A stretch of 64,000 nucleotides of DNA from Sporocytophaga sp. (GCA_024707265.1 JANQAB010000001.1:193501-257500); one strand, 5' to 3'. Shown: positions 9,689 through 20,332, counted from the stretch's first letter. Numbers and translations are program-made. Notes: a model not told the origin generated them from the sequence alone.

Positions 9689-10046
9689 AAGACAAATCTA
9701 TTAAATTTATTCCACTTTAAATTCCTGAGATTTTTTTAATCATTATAGCAATATATATTATTTTAAATCAGTGGAATTCCTGCTCATCAGAACAAATAAT
9801 GAGTTCCTTTGAAATATTAGTTTTAAGATTCATACATTATTGAAGCCTTCCATGGGGCATTTTATGAAAGGACTTTTTTAAAAAGTATTATATGCCACTC
9901 TTTTATGAGGATGAAAGCTCCCTTTAGGATCAACTTAAAAAAAGTGCCTCGGCATATAGAAGTTTATACAATTTAATTTAGATATTAATACCCTTTACGA
10001 TGACAATCCTGTCTATCTCTTAATCTCATAAATTCCCGTTCAGACA
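9689..10046. other. Intergenic region between PL1 and 7TM receptor genes
   Basis: About 360 bases without a supportable gene. It holds the upstream region of the 7TM receptor gene (start 9688). No promoter pair or repeat is clear enough to call. Confidence 0.3.
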
Positions 10047-10081
10047 AATAAAAAGAGACTGACCCAAACGGAGTCAGTCTC
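10047..10081 (-). terminator. Rho-independent terminator of the PL1 gene
   Basis: On the minus strand a 9-bp perfect stem GAGACTGAC / GTCAGTCTC (10055-10063 with 10073-10081) is followed by TTTTTATT. It lies 31 bases past the stop codon of the pectate lyase gene. Confidence 0.88.
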
Positions 10082-10112
10082 ATATATAGAAAACAAAGGT
10101 TAACTGAAGATC

Positions 10113-13100
10113 TTAATACTTTACAAACTTGTATACTTTGTTCTGTATTTTAGCAAAGTATACACCAGGGCTTAATTCATTTCCAAATTCTATTTCAGAT
10201 ACATCTTTGAAGGTTTCAAAAATTTTACCTTCTGCATTAGTGATTTCAATATTTGCAGATGCATTCAATCTGATATTAAAGTTGTCTGCACTTGGATTTG
10301 GATAAATTGACACTTCAGGAATATTAATCTGATTATCCATACCAGTAATAACACAATCTCCTTTACCCAAGCCAGCACTTACATATCCTATCTGATCTAT
10401 ATTAGCCAATCCCTCTGCCGTTGCAGATGAAAGCTTTACTATATTAATTCCGGCATTGAGGTTAATATTTACCTCTACTGTTTTATAAATTGTAAATGCA
10501 CCGGTAGCAGGGAAACTAAGCTGACCGATTAAAGATGTGCCATTAACGTTGACCAATGCTTTGCGATCAGCGGTACCACCACATGCATACCTAAAGCTTA
10601 ACGTTTTCAAACCTGCGGCATCTGAGCTCACATGAAAAGTGATTTGTGAACCGATTGTATTTGGTACATTAATAAACCCTGGCCCTTTAAAACCCAGGTT
10701 ATTGTTATCAATGGTGCCATCATAAGAACAAGCATCAATTTCTGCTTCTCCAGCTGAAGTACAAGCAGCTTTGCCTGTAGTTCCACCAACACAGCGATCA
10801 CAGTCATCAATAGTTGCAGTTCCGTTCATTGTTTTATTACAATCACATGGGTTGATGGTCACGTTGACATTTGATGCGGTAGAAGAAACTACAGCATTAC
10901 TGATAGCAATAACTTTCAGAGTTTTTGAACCTGTGGAAGATGGGAACCACAATATTGAATAAGGACTTGTTGCATCAGAACCAATAAGAGTAAAACCTTC
11001 ATAAAAATCAACCTTAGATATGGTTCCGCTTGAAACTGATGCAGTAGCTGTTATTGTCACAGTGTCTGACTGGCAATAGCTTCTTCCAGAGAATGGCCCT
11101 GTCAATGCTACAGTTGGTGTAGGGGTAGAGCAAGTTCCATCAACATACACCCCAACCTTTCTTGTCATCATAGCTCCTGCTTTATCTTTTACAGTCAGGT
11201 TAAAAGAAGCGAAGCCACAAGTTGTTGGTTTAAAGGTTGCCGTAGCTCCAGAAATGGTGACTGTTCCATTTACTACAGACGAGACCGAGTAGGCCGGACT
11301 TGTCTTGGAATAGCCCATAAACATGCTTGTCAGGTTGATAGTCTGTGTAGCAGTATTTGAAATAATGTAGTGGTACTCAGCCATCCAGCTGAGATAGTCT
11401 TCCAGATTCGTATAACCGTCTTTATCAGGATCAGCATTGGATTCACTGAAATCTCCTTTAGCAGAATTAGGATTGAAACCCTTACCTTTCTCCCAGAAGT
11501 CAGGCATACCATCTCCATCAGAATCCCAATTTGAAGCTCTGGATGTTGTCGGATAGCTTTCATATCCGCCAACATCGCTTTCTTTATCAGGAAAACCAGG
11601 CTTTCCAGTTACACTTCCTTTGTATTTATAAGTCCCGTTTAAAGTCTCGTCAACGATCCTTATATCATGATCATCGAAAACCGGCTGGTTATGGCCAACA
11701 TCTGACAAGACAGTTTTATAAGCCTCAATAGCACCTTGAGTAGTTACATAAGAAGGAAAGAATGGAGCATTCACATATCCTTCATACTTTTTAGAATCTC
11801 CATTTCTATAAGTTTCTCTTCTTCCTTTGGACTGACTTGATTCATCAAAATAACCAGGCATCACATTTCCAGAGAAATAACCTCTTTGCGTCCCCGAACC
11901 CGTATTTTCATGGTCGATAGATAAGGCTACAAAAATTTTACTTCCTGCTCCAGGCTTATAATAGTTATTGACGAAGTTGACTTCCATCGCACCACCGTCT
12001 GTAGTACGTCCTCCCCAATTGTAGACTACATTGTTGGTAATATCCAGTCTTCTGGCATAATAACCATTTCCATCAAGACCACCACCCAAACTCCAGTTTC
12101 GGCCATAATTATGTGCCAGTAGATTATGGTGAAAACTTCCAACATCACCCCCGATAGTAGCAGCGTATCCATGTTCGGTTCCGGAGGGATAATTCTGATG
12201 GTTTGCGGCATTCAAAGCTTCTGAAATCAAGGTGCGCTGTAAAGTAATGTTTTTACCACCACGTGAGCTGAAAGATTCATCTATAGTCCAGCTTATTGAA
12301 CAATGATCAAGAATACTGTGATTTGCTCCTGTTAAGCCGATACCATCATAGGTTGGTCCTGCCCCAAGTCTAACCTTCATAAACCTGCCAATGACATCAT
12401 TTCCTGTAAAACCAAAAGGAGCTTTTCTGATACAGATACCTTTACCTGGCGCGGTTTGACCTGCAACAGTTACATATGGGTCACTCAGGACCAGCCTGGA
12501 TTCCAGAGCAATCATCCCTCCGACATCAAATACGATGGTTCTCGGCCCTTTCTCAACCTCTACGGCATATCTTAAACTTCCAGGGTTCTTGTCATCTTTG
12601 AGATTGGTAACATGGACCACTTTACCACCTCTGCCTCCTATTGCAAAACGGCCATATCCTTCAGCACCAGGAAACGCCAGTTGTCGTGGACGAAACACCC
12701 AAACATTACCTTTGGTCACAACACCTGAGCTACTCACTTCATCTATCCTCCAGTAATATGTATTCATACTATACAGTCCAGTGACATTATAGCTTGTGCC
12801 TGCCTGTTGACCTTTATAACAAGTTGAACTTGTAGTTCCTGTTTCAACACAAGTCTTGTCAGTACCGAAATAAACACGATGAGAGGTTGCGTTGGAACCT
12901 GCAGTCCATTTTAATATAGCAGAGCCTGTACCTCCATCAACATGGCGATCTCCATCTGAAGGTACAGGACTTTTGGCCTGATCTTTTACATTGGGAGTAT
13001 TCAGTTCAAAGCCATTGATATAAACGTTTTTCATAGACGCTGAGAAAGCTGTTTCTGCCTTATATAACAAGACTACATTCTTTCCGGCAGTTGCATTAAA

Positions 13101-13616
13101 GGTAACATAGGAACTTGCTACTGTATTGATTGATACGGCTCTGTTTGAAGGAGCCAGGTTGTTAATTGTCAATGTTCCGTTAACATAGACATCAATTGGT
13201 GCAAAGGTATTTGGTGCAGGATCAGCAAATGAATTATGATAAAGCAACATGGAATGTGTTCCTGTAGAAAGACCACTTATAGTAAGCTCAATCTCTGCTC
13301 CCGCATTTCCCCCATCCACAACGATTCCATCACATATAAGCCGGGCATAGCTTGGTGCCTGTACTCCAGCTTTATACCAATCAGCACGTAATGCAGAACC
13401 ATTAGATCCTGTCTTCTTAAAGGTAAAAGTTATTCCGCTAAAAGTCTTGGAAATGCTGACTACATTATCAGGAATCCATGCCAGATAGTTCGGATCATTG
13501 GTCTCAGCCTCACTGCGTCCACTCATGTTCAGGTCGACTTTGATGACCGGGCTTTGAGCCATTATTGAATGTAGAGAACTTAAAGCCAAAGCAATGAAGA
13601 ATAAAAGTTTTCTCAT
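10113..13616 (-). CDS. Multidomain PL1 pectate lyase, T9SS-secreted
   Basis: A 1167-residue secreted polysaccharide lyase. Order: signal peptide (1-20); a beta-sandwich, probably carbohydrate-binding or malectin-like (~24-205); fibronectin-III-like module (~210-310); PL1 right-handed beta-helix (~314-640) starting FPGAEGYGRFAIGGRGG, the usual opening of this subgroup, with the LDHCSISWTIDESF and NNVVYNWGGR strands; a calcium-binding TSP3/EF-hand-like stretch (DSDGDGMPDFWE, then DPDKDGYTN); an Ig-like cadherin-type module; a bacterial Ig module; a Cys-rich segment (CDCNKTMNGTATIDDCDRC); a CBM35/CBM6-like sandwich; and a type A T9SS sorting domain. The family cleaves pectate by beta-elimination with Ca2+. 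It appears monocistronic, with its own terminator. The catalytic Arg could not be pinned down with confidence by eye. Confidence 0.85.
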   Translation of the reverse strand: MRKLLFFIALALSSLHSIMAQSPVIKVDLNMSGRSEAETNDPNYLAWIPDNVVSISKTFSGITFTFKKTGSNGSALRADWYKAGVQAPSYARLICDGIVVDGGNAGAEIELTISGLSTGTHSMLLYHNSFADPAPNTFAPIDVYVNGTLTINNLAPSNRAVSINTVASSYVTFNATAGKNVVLLYKAETAFSASMKNVYINGFELNTPNVKDQAKSPVPSDGDRHVDGGTGSAILKWTAGSNATSHRVYFGTDKTCVETGTTSSTCYKGQQAGTSYNVTGLYSMNTYYWRIDEVSSSGVVTKGNVWVFRPRQLAFPGAEGYGRFAIGGRGGKVVHVTNLKDDKNPGSLRYAVEVEKGPRTIVFDVGGMIALESRLVLSDPYVTVAGQTAPGKGICIRKAPFGFTGNDVIGRFMKVRLGAGPTYDGIGLTGANHSILDHCSISWTIDESFSSRGGKNITLQRTLISEALNAANHQNYPSGTEHGYAATIGGDVGSFHHNLLAHNYGRNWSLGGGLDGNGYYARRLDITNNVVYNWGGRTTDGGAMEVNFVNNYYKPGAGSKIFVALSIDHENTGSGTQRGYFSGNVMPGYFDESSQSKGRRETYRNGDSKKYEGYVNAPFFPSYVTTQGAIEAYKTVLSDVGHNQPVFDDHDIRIVDETLNGTYKYKGSVTGKPGFPDKESDVGGYESYPTTSRASNWDSDGDGMPDFWEKGKGFNPNSAKGDFSESNADPDKDGYTNLEDYLSWMAEYHYIISNTATQTINLTSMFMGYSKTSPAYSVSSVVNGTVTISGATATFKPTTCGFASFNLTVKDKAGAMMTRKVGVYVDGTCSTPTPTVALTGPFSGRSYCQSDTVTITATASVSSGTISKVDFYEGFTLIGSDATSPYSILWFPSSTGSKTLKVIAISNAVVSSTASNVNVTINPCDCNKTMNGTATIDDCDRCVGGTTGKAACTSAGEAEIDACSYDGTIDNNNLGFKGPGFINVPNTIGSQITFHVSSDAAGLKTLSFRYACGGTADRKALVNVNGTSLIGQLSFPATGAFTIYKTVEVNINLNAGINIVKLSSATAEGLANIDQIGYVSAGLGKGDCVITGMDNQINIPEVSIYPNPSADNFNIRLNASANIEITNAEGKIFETFKDVSEIEFGNELSPGVYFAKIQNKVYKFVKY

Positions 13617-13969
13617 AAAGTATGGGTTAAAAGGATATTCTTATTTCCGAATTAATATTTTTAATCCTTATTAAGCAGAATACCCAACCCCAAATTCAGA
13701 AGTAACATTTTTCATAAAAAATTTCTAAAGCAAAAAAAGAAAGATCAATATATCCTTCATTATGAACTGTATTCAACCCTCTGAAGCACTTTAAAAAACT
13801 GAGACCCAGTAAAAGGTGCTAAACATAAATAGCCTTTGCCTTTGAATGAAATGGCTCAAATAAACCCATAAAACAATCTTTTACATTTGATAATATCGAC
13901 TTAACAATAAGGTAACATAACAGACTAATTTGCAATAGGGTTTTATAGTAAATCACATTCCCGAAAGCT
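13617..13969. other. Divergent upstream region of PL1 and 13970 genes
   Basis: 353 bases between divergent genes with no supportable ORF. Both promoters must be here. I saw no clear consensus pair and no repeat. Confidence 0.3.
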
Positions 13970-14680
13970 ATGAGGACATTTAGCAATTTAGAAAAGAGCA
14001 TCATAAAAAAGATTATATGTCTTAGTAAGAGAGGACAAACAAAAATCTCTCCTGAGCTTTTTATAGAAAATCAACTGAGTTCAAATTCTCAACTTTATGT
14101 CATTCTGAGAAAAAGTACAACCACCATATCAGAAGAAAGCATATGGAATTTCTGCAAAATAAAAATAACAGGTAAGGCCGAAGATGTTTATAAAGATATT
14201 CACGAATTGCCTAAACGACTATTGCTGATCTCTGAACTAATAGATTATCTCTTAAAAGAAGGATATCTGATCATACAAGGAAGCAGATTACCCACCAGTT
14301 TTTATCTAAACAGAATTGCACACATCGCAGAAGATGACGAAGGTATAGCAGAACTAGATTTAAAGACTACTCTTTCTATCAGGTTATTTCTTCATAAATG
14401 TTCTTATTACTATGCACCCACGGATTCCTTGATAAAACTTACTGAATCCGATTTCAATACAATATCCCGACATAACAATCTATGGAAACACAAACTGCTC
14501 ATAACCTCTATTGGAAAGTACCTGTTCAGGTGGAAGATATACTATAGACTTATGAAAACCCGGTCAAATCCTCAGTCAATAAAACTGAATCCTCCACTTG
14601 AAATAGCATATAGCAATGCGAGGTCTAATGAAATTCAATTCAAAACAGATCCGATTTATCTCTCATTACTTGAAGATTGA
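13970..14680 (+). CDS. Hypothetical cytoplasmic protein
   Basis: 236 residues, no signal peptide and no transmembrane segment, Lys/Ile/Leu-rich. The family is not recognised. The N-terminal ~35 residues (SNLEKSIIKKIICLSKRG) resemble the opening helix of many Bacteroidota hypothetical proteins with a winged-helix start, but no motif is firm. A conserved-looking LLKEGYLI-x(8)-PTSFY patch lies near residues 96-115. It stands alone, divergent from PL1 and upstream of the iron locus. A weak hairpin GAAAGC/GCTTTC straddles the stop codon region and could end the transcript. Confidence 0.6.
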   Translation: MRTFSNLEKSIIKKIICLSKRGQTKISPELFIENQLSSNSQLYVILRKSTTTISEESIWNFCKIKITGKAEDVYKDIHELPKRLLLISELIDYLLKEGYLIIQGSRLPTSFYLNRIAHIAEDDEGIAELDLKTTLSIRLFLHKCSYYYAPTDSLIKLTESDFNTISRHNNLWKHKLLITSIGKYLFRWKIYYRLMKTRSNPQSIKLNPPLEIAYSNARSNEIQFKTDPIYLSLLED

Positions 14681-15105
14681 AAGCCCAAAAATCTATTTTG
14701 CTTTCATTATTGTGTTCCTCATCTAAAGACACTCCTGGTCAGACAAAAGTGCATTTGGAAAGGAGCAGAAAACAGAAATTTTTACAGATAATCATAAATC
14801 CCGAGCTGTTTTCTGGAACAAATCCATTAAAAGGTTCAAATCCAGGATAATTTTGAAGAGAAAAATTTTTTTGTCTAATCAATTAATTTTTATAAGTTTA
14901 CAACCAGTTTATAATAAGTCTAAATAAAAATAAGGAATTATATCTATTGATGAAAAAAATCCCAACTCCATCATATTAAAACTAACAACTTGAAATACAA
15001 CACATAACCCTGATTATTAAAGTCTGAGCTTACGGTTCAAGCAGAGGCCTTAAGGACAAGTATTTTGAAGGTACTTTTTGGTAACACAAAAATTATAGTA
15101 GTTAA
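14681..15105 (+). promoter_or_regulatory. 425-bp leader upstream of the TonB receptor with candidate promoter
   Basis: Within this region TTTG (14870-14873) and TAAGTTTA (14893-14900) are separated by 19 bases. This is one mismatch from the Bacteroidota -33/-7 consensus. If used, it gives a ~200-base 5' leader before the TonB receptor ATG at 15106. No riboswitch structure was recognised. The phased GGTA boxes seen before the biosynthetic operons are absent. Confidence 0.4.
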
Positions 15106-17471
15106 ATGAAATTTTGTTTTCTAGCTCTTTTAAGCATTTCTTTTTTTCTGTCCGGGGCAACTTTTGGACAAGGTGATCATTGTACAATCATAGGAAAGGT
15201 TCTGACTTCATCCGGAGAACCAATACCTTATGCAACTATTGTAACCCAGCCTTTGCAGTTAGGAACAATGTCAGACCAAAACGGTGCATTCATCATAGAA
15301 AGGGTGCCTTTGGGAAACTATAGCATTCAGGCCCGGGCTATTGGTTTTATGCCTTACACAATAACAGTGACGGTGGACGATACTGAAGCTCTTAGTGTTA
15401 ATTTTAAACTTAGTCCGGAACCACATTCACTGGATGAAGTAGTAGTAACCGGCAAAAGCGAAGCCACGAAGATTAAAGAGAGCGGATTTAATGTCAATGT
15501 TATCCAAGCAAAGAACTTCTCCAACAGAACAAGTGACCTTAATCAGGTGCTGGCCACCACTACTGGTGTTAGAATCAGAGAAGACGGAGGGCTCGGGTCC
15601 GGATTCAACTTCTCTCTTAATGGCTTTTCCGGCAATCAGGTACGCTTCTTTCTTGATGGAGTTCCAATGGATAACTTCGGGTCTTCCCTTACATTAAACA
15701 ATATTCCCATCAATCTTGCCGAGCGAATAGAAATATACAAAGGTGTAGTACCTGTATGGTTAGGCTCTGATGCATTGGGAGGCGCAATCAATATTGTTAC
15801 AGACAAAAAAGCCAGAAATTTCCTTGATGTATCATATTCGTACGGTTCATTTAATACACACCGTTCCTCTGTAAATTTTGCCATTACAGACTCTGCAACC
15901 GGCCTCACTGCTCGCGCAAATCTCTTTCAAAATTACTCAGACAACAACTATTGGGTAGATGTAGATGAAGTCATTAATAACTCTTATACGGGCAATATGA
16001 TTCGTGTCAGGAGGTTTCATGATACCTACGATTCCAAATCTGCAATTTTCGAAGTTGGTTTACTTGATAAAAAATATGCAGATCAATTATTGTTTGGGTT
16101 TATAGTATCCGGCAGCGATAAAGAAATTCAAACTGCTTCAACCATGGAAAGGGCGTATGGAGAGCGCAGACAGCTGAGTTCTACTCTGATGCCTACTATC
16201 AAATATCAAAAGAAAAACCTTTTTGTAAGGGGATTAAGTTTAAGCACCTACACTTCTTACAACTTTGGCTATGACCAAACCATCGATACAGCCACTGCCC
16301 GGACATATTCATGGAATGGTACAATAGGTTACAAGGCAAACAGAGGGGAAAACTCGTTAACCATGTATCGCTATAGTAACAATCTGATACTGGCTAGAGC
16401 TAACCTGAGTTATCTGATTTCCGAACACCATTCTCTGGTTGCAAACTATACCTTTAATAGCTTTGACCGCAAAGGCCATGATGAAACAGATCCGGATAAC
16501 ATGAGATATAAACTTCCTCAGAGGGTTAATAAATCAGTCTTAGGACTGGGCTATCGTTTTGATTGGAAAGAAAAAGTTACCTTATCGTTTTTTGCCAAAA
16601 AATATTTTCAAAATGGTGCAGCCTATTATATATCTGACAGATATGTTTCTGATTCCTGGAAAAAAATGAGTTAAACCGTGAGTACACTGGATGGGGGGTA
16701 GCTACACAATGGTCAATCATAGGAGGTTTGAAAGCAAGTTTTTCCTATGAAAATTCCTATCGTCTACCGGAGGGTTATGAGTTTTTTGGAGATGGGATGA
16801 ATTTAGAAGGTAACCCGCTTGTTGCATCTGAAAAAAGCAAAAACTTTAACCTGTCACTAAGTTATCGTTTAAATATCAAACCGGCACATAAAATTATACT
16901 GGATGCAGGATTACTGTACAGGCGTGCTAAAGATTTTATCCGGCAGGAAGTGGGAGAGTTAAACTCGAAAATCATCAACGAAGCTGCTATAGAGGTAACA
17001 GGATTTGACGCCGATATTCTTTATGAATACAAAAACTTTTTACATCTTTCTTTAAATGGAACTTGGCAAAACGTTATCAGTCTTGCAAAATTTGATAAGG
17101 ATGGTAATCGGGTTCTGTCGTATCTGACCAAAGTACCCAATATCCCTACTCTTTTTGGTAATGCAAATATTTCAGTCCAGCATAGCAAAATTATCTGTTC
17201 ACACGATCAACTATCCGTGGGCTATCGCTTTGCTTTTTTTGAAGAATATTTCCTGAAATGGGAAATATATGGAAGAAGAGATACTAAACTTAGAATTCCA
17301 AGACAGACTTCCCATGCAGCATATATTACCTATTCTCTGAAAAACGGACGCTACAATATCAGTGCTGAGTGTAACAATATTTCTGATGCACAATTGTACG
17401 ATAATTTCAGGCTTCAAAAACCTGGCAGGGCATTTTATATCAAGCTTCGATATTTCATTAGTAAACCATAA
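15106..17471 (+). CDS. TonB-dependent siderophore receptor (XusA-like), frameshifted at an A7 tract
   Basis: Outer-membrane receptor importing a ferric siderophore, powered by TonB. After the signal peptide (1-~21) come a carboxypeptidase-like regulatory domain (~25-105), a plug domain opening with LDEVVVTG, and the beta-barrel ending in a terminal aromatic-rich strand (KLRYFISKP). The frame is broken after residue 522: frame one stops at 16674. The downstream frame gives ...SDSWKK-NELNREYTGWGVATQW..., continuous with the barrel, if the seven-A run at 16660-16666 had eight A. The joined protein would be ~789 residues, normal for the family. The DUF4374 lipoprotein gene starts 21 bases later. 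This receptor/DUF4374 pair matches XusA/XusB of Bacteroides. Next door to a siderophore operon it probably imports the cell's own product, though xenosiderophore uptake is possible. Confidence 0.85.
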
Positions 17472-17492
17472 ACCATTAAATAAATTTTTACC

Positions 17493-18729
17493 ATGAAAAA
17501 ACAATTATTACTCTGGGGTATAGGTCTGACCTATGCTGCTATTTTTTTGACTTCTTGCAGAGAGAAAAAAAGATGACCTCCCTGATGTGGCATCAACAGG
17601 AGCCTATGTATTATCTGTACGTTCTGAAGGAGGTTCAACTGTATCGACAGAGTATCTTACAAATGTTGACAATGTAAAAAGTGGAGAAATATCCATTGTA
17701 GGAAAAGGTATTGAACAAACAAACTACCATCATTATCAACAGACTGGCAAATATCTTACTACTGTTACCTATACAGATGTAAATATCGGAACGATTTATA
17801 AGATGAATGAAAACAAGCAACTTGTACAACATAAGAAGTTTACTATAGATCGTTTGCATCTTTTTCATCCTATCAGTGATGTTGAATTTCTGGCTATCAA
17901 TATACCTTTTAAAGTACAGGATCAGAATTACGGCACAATCTTTCGCGTAAATGCGGAAACAGGTGCCGTGGTTATGCAAGGCAAAGTAAATCTTTATACA
18001 CCAACCAATCACTCCGGTGAACAAGCTGTGTTTTCAGGAATGACATTGAGAGGTAACAAACTGTATTTACCTTTCTTCCATATTTCGGATGGTAAATTTA
18101 ATTCAACATACACAGATACCGCTTATGTAGCTATCTACTCCTGGCCGGATCTGCAATATGAAAAAAGAATTGTAGATGACAGGACTGGTTTTATTGGTTC
18201 TTACTGTGCAGCTGGACACATCTTTACCACTGAAAATAATGACATTTATACTGTTTCTCCATGCTCTTTTTCTACAGGAGCTTCGCAGGAAACAAAACAG
18301 TCCGGAATTCTTCGTATCAAAGCCGGACAAACAGAATTTGACAAAGACTATTTTGTCAACATTGAAGAATTAAGCGGCGGATATAAAATCAACAGTGCAT
18401 ACTATCTTGGCAACAACAAAATGTTGGCAAGTATTTTTACAACTCATCACACAATAGCTGACAGATGGGCAAGAGCAGATGTGAAATTAGCTATCATCGA
18501 CATTGCAGCCAAGACTTTAAATTATGTAAACGGTGTGCCTGTACATTATGGAGGCGTAACAGGTATGTACCCAAACCATTTTATGATTGACAATGAAGGC
18601 AAACTTCAAATCAAGATAAAAAGCGCCGAAGGCTTATATATGTATGAAGTTGACCCTACCACCTATACAGGAATCCGTGGAGCTAAAATCATTGGCCAGG
18701 ATGTAATGCATGTTGCTAACTTAAAGTAA
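17493..18729 (+). CDS. DUF4374 surface lipoprotein (XusB-like siderophore-binding protein), frameshifted at an A7 tract
   Basis: The true start is ATG 17493: MKKQLLLWGIGLTYAAIF followed by the lipobox LTSC, giving a lipoprotein. That frame hits TGA at 17574-17576. With one A removed from the seven-A run at 17565-17571 it continues as C-R-E-K-K-D-D-L-P-D-V-A-S-T-G-A-Y straight into the long frame ending at 18729 (~412 residues). The body is a DUF4374 beta-propeller-like domain. In Bacteroides, XusB of this family is a surface lipoprotein that binds ferric enterobactin and hands it to XusA. Coupling to the TonB receptor upstream (21 bases) and the terminator just behind it define a two-gene uptake unit. 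No PepSY (XusC) gene is present here. Confidence 0.85.
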
Positions 18730-18775
18730 CACCACTGCTATAAAGATTAACTCAGGAGCTCGTCCAGATTTCAGA

Positions 18776-18812
18776 TCTCCCTTTCAAACTCCGAAAGGGA
18801 GACTTTTTTATT
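18776..18812 (+). terminator. Rho-independent terminator of the XusAB-like unit
   Basis: A 10-bp perfect stem TCTCCCTTTC / GAAAGGGAGA (18776-18785 with 18793-18802), 7-base loop, followed by CTTTTTTATTT. It lies 47 bases after the DUF4374 stop codon. Confidence 0.93.
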
Positions 18813-18926
18813 TCTCAAGGTCAAAAAAATTCCTCTTAATCCTTCTCTTAAAAGACAGTTAACTTAAAAGTAAATATTTTTAGGTTAAGGTAATTGCTAA
18901 TCAAGCGAGACGCTTAATAAATTTTG

Positions 18927-19062
18927 GGTACAAGCGAAGACGCCTGCACCAGCTTCAAATCGAGATGAAAGCTCTTCATTTAATTTCTAAGAACTATTTA
19001 TATTAAAATCGAATAATTATTAAAATTTTCTACGTGCTGGTTCAGATGCCTTCGCTTGGACC
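18927..19062. repeat. Imperfect 27-bp inverted repeat, MITE- or REP-like
   Basis: The left arm (18927-18953) and the reverse complement of the right arm (19036-19062) match at 22 of 27 positions: GGTACAAGCGAAGACGCCTG... against GGTCCAAGCGAAGGCATCTG.... They enclose ~82 A/T-rich bases with no ORF. Just left, at 18902-18914, lies a second small palindrome, CAAGCG-AGA-CGCTT. The arms are far more GC-rich than their surroundings. This is consistent with a small non-autonomous element or a dispersed palindromic repeat. No target-site duplication was clear. Confidence 0.5.
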
Positions 19063-19088
19063 TACTTTAACAAATTGTCCGTCACAAA

Positions 19089-19120
19089 ATAAAAAGACTG
19101 CCCACTATAAAGACAGTCTC
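19089..19120 (-). terminator. Rho-independent terminator of the ACP/AMP/oxygenase unit
   Basis: Minus-strand stem AGACTG / CAGTCT (19095-19100 with 19114-19119), extendable by further pairs, followed by TTTTTATTTT. It lies just past the stop of the oxygenase gene at 19143. Confidence 0.82.
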
Positions 19121-19142
19121 TCAATATTGATGATTAAGATAG

Positions 19143-20288
19143 TTAATTATCCTTTTCAGGTTCGTCAAACATTTCTCCCAAATGTTTTTCCATTACCAGA
19201 TAAGGATCATACGTATGGGTAACATGACGGATATTGATCAGACTTGCTTTACTCATCATGCGCATCATCTGTCTTCTCTCACATTTAATCCGTTCACCAT
19301 TAACAATCTTAACTCCTGCTTCAAATGCATTTCTTCCATGAGCACATAAATGATTGTTTACAAAAATGAGATCACCAGACTCCGGAATAAATTCATTGTA
19401 GATTAACGTCTTTGCTTCCTCCCAGTATTTCATAAGGTAATCCATTGCTTCCGGTGTTTGATTTGTTTCGGGATTAAATATCTGTTCCGCTGCATCAAAA
19501 CGAATAAACGGAAATTTTTCATTACCATACAATACAGGAGTCTTTACTTCAACCTTATTACTTTCTCCCGAATGATAGTTAGCATCCTGGGGACAACGGT
19601 AAATAGAATGGAATAATGGCTTCAAAACCTCACTTGCCTCACTATGAGAGCGAATAGAATAGAGTGTAGACGGAACCAATTCTTCATTTCTAAGGTACAT
19701 AAAACTCAAAAAATCTGCTGGGTTGAACAGAAATGCATCTTCAGTATGCACATATAGATCTGTTCTTGAGCCTGAACCTGTCTGAGTAAAATTCATGTTT
19801 TCATCAGGAATAATCGGATGCATCAACCCTCCTCCTTTCCGCTGAGAATAATACTGAACTGGCTTGGAAGGAACTGCTCCATGAAGCAAGGTAGAAATAA
19901 AACCATAAATACAGAGTTTATTGTAATCAGCGTCCTGCCATCGTGCAGGTGTGCGCCCTAAAACTAGTTGGTCAACTTGAACCAAACCTTTAAAAATGAT
20001 TGCCCCATATTGTGTTGCGGAGAAATCCGTACCAAACCTGCTTAATATCCTGATAATCCTTTCAGGAAGAAACTGATATGCATAAATATGAAGATTACTT
20101 ATATACTCAGGATCTTCATAAGTCTTATAAGCTTTGCAAAGAATTTCGGCAACCTGACTGATTGCTCTTCTCTCCTCTTCTGTTACCTCAATTATTTCAG
20201 GCTTCAGAGAAACTAAGGCTTTATGGGGTAAAGTTGACCGGCTGTTTTCCATATCCAAAACAGGAGGTTCATTATAGATTATATTCAT
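19143..20288 (-). CDS. Fe(II)/2-oxoglutarate oxygenase, clavaminate synthase/AsnO-like (siderophore tailoring)
   Basis: 381 residues, soluble. It has the facial-triad pattern of the clavaminate-synthase-like group (AsnO, VioC): His181-x-Glu183 in YVHTEDAF, the distal His317 in CAHGR, and an Arg-rich 2-oxoglutarate site ~20 residues further (CERRQMMR, ~336-343). HxE instead of HxD is typical of this amino-acid-hydroxylating clade. Members beta-hydroxylate free or carrier-bound Asn, Arg or similar residues. It is third in a unit with a carrier protein and an adenylating enzyme, ahead of a terminator, inside the siderophore locus. Inference: it hydroxylates a carrier-bound amino acid, for example creating a beta-hydroxy-carboxylate iron ligand. 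The true substrate is unknown. Confidence 0.78.
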   Translation of the reverse strand: MNIIYNEPPVLDMENSRSTLPHKALVSLKPEIIEVTEEERRAISQVAEILCKAYKTYEDPEYISNLHIYAYQFLPERIIRILSRFGTDFSATQYGAIIFKGLVQVDQLVLGRTPARWQDADYNKLCIYGFISTLLHGAVPSKPVQYYSQRKGGGLMHPIIPDENMNFTQTGSGSRTDLYVHTEDAFLFNPADFLSFMYLRNEELVPSTLYSIRSHSEASEVLKPLFHSIYRCPQDANYHSGESNKVEVKTPVLYGNEKFPFIRFDAAEQIFNPETNQTPEAMDYLMKYWEEAKTLIYNEFIPESGDLIFVNNHLCAHGRNAFEAGVKIVNGERIKCERRQMMRMMSKASLINIRHVTHTYDPYLVMEKHLGEMFDEPEKDN

Positions 20289-20332
20289 AGCTTATGAATA
20301 ATAAGTTGGAGGATAAATTATAGTAAAATATT

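Noticed and set aside
15061-15105. GGTACTTTTTGGTAAC before the TonB receptor as the same GGTA operator
   Set aside because: There are only two boxes, with a period of 10, and no promoter pair at the matching distance. It is too weak to join to the array.
17587-18729. Start of the DUF4374 gene at 17587
   Set aside because: This start has no signal sequence. The upstream frame from 17493 supplies a lipoprotein signal with LTSC and joins by one base in an A7 run, as the family requires.
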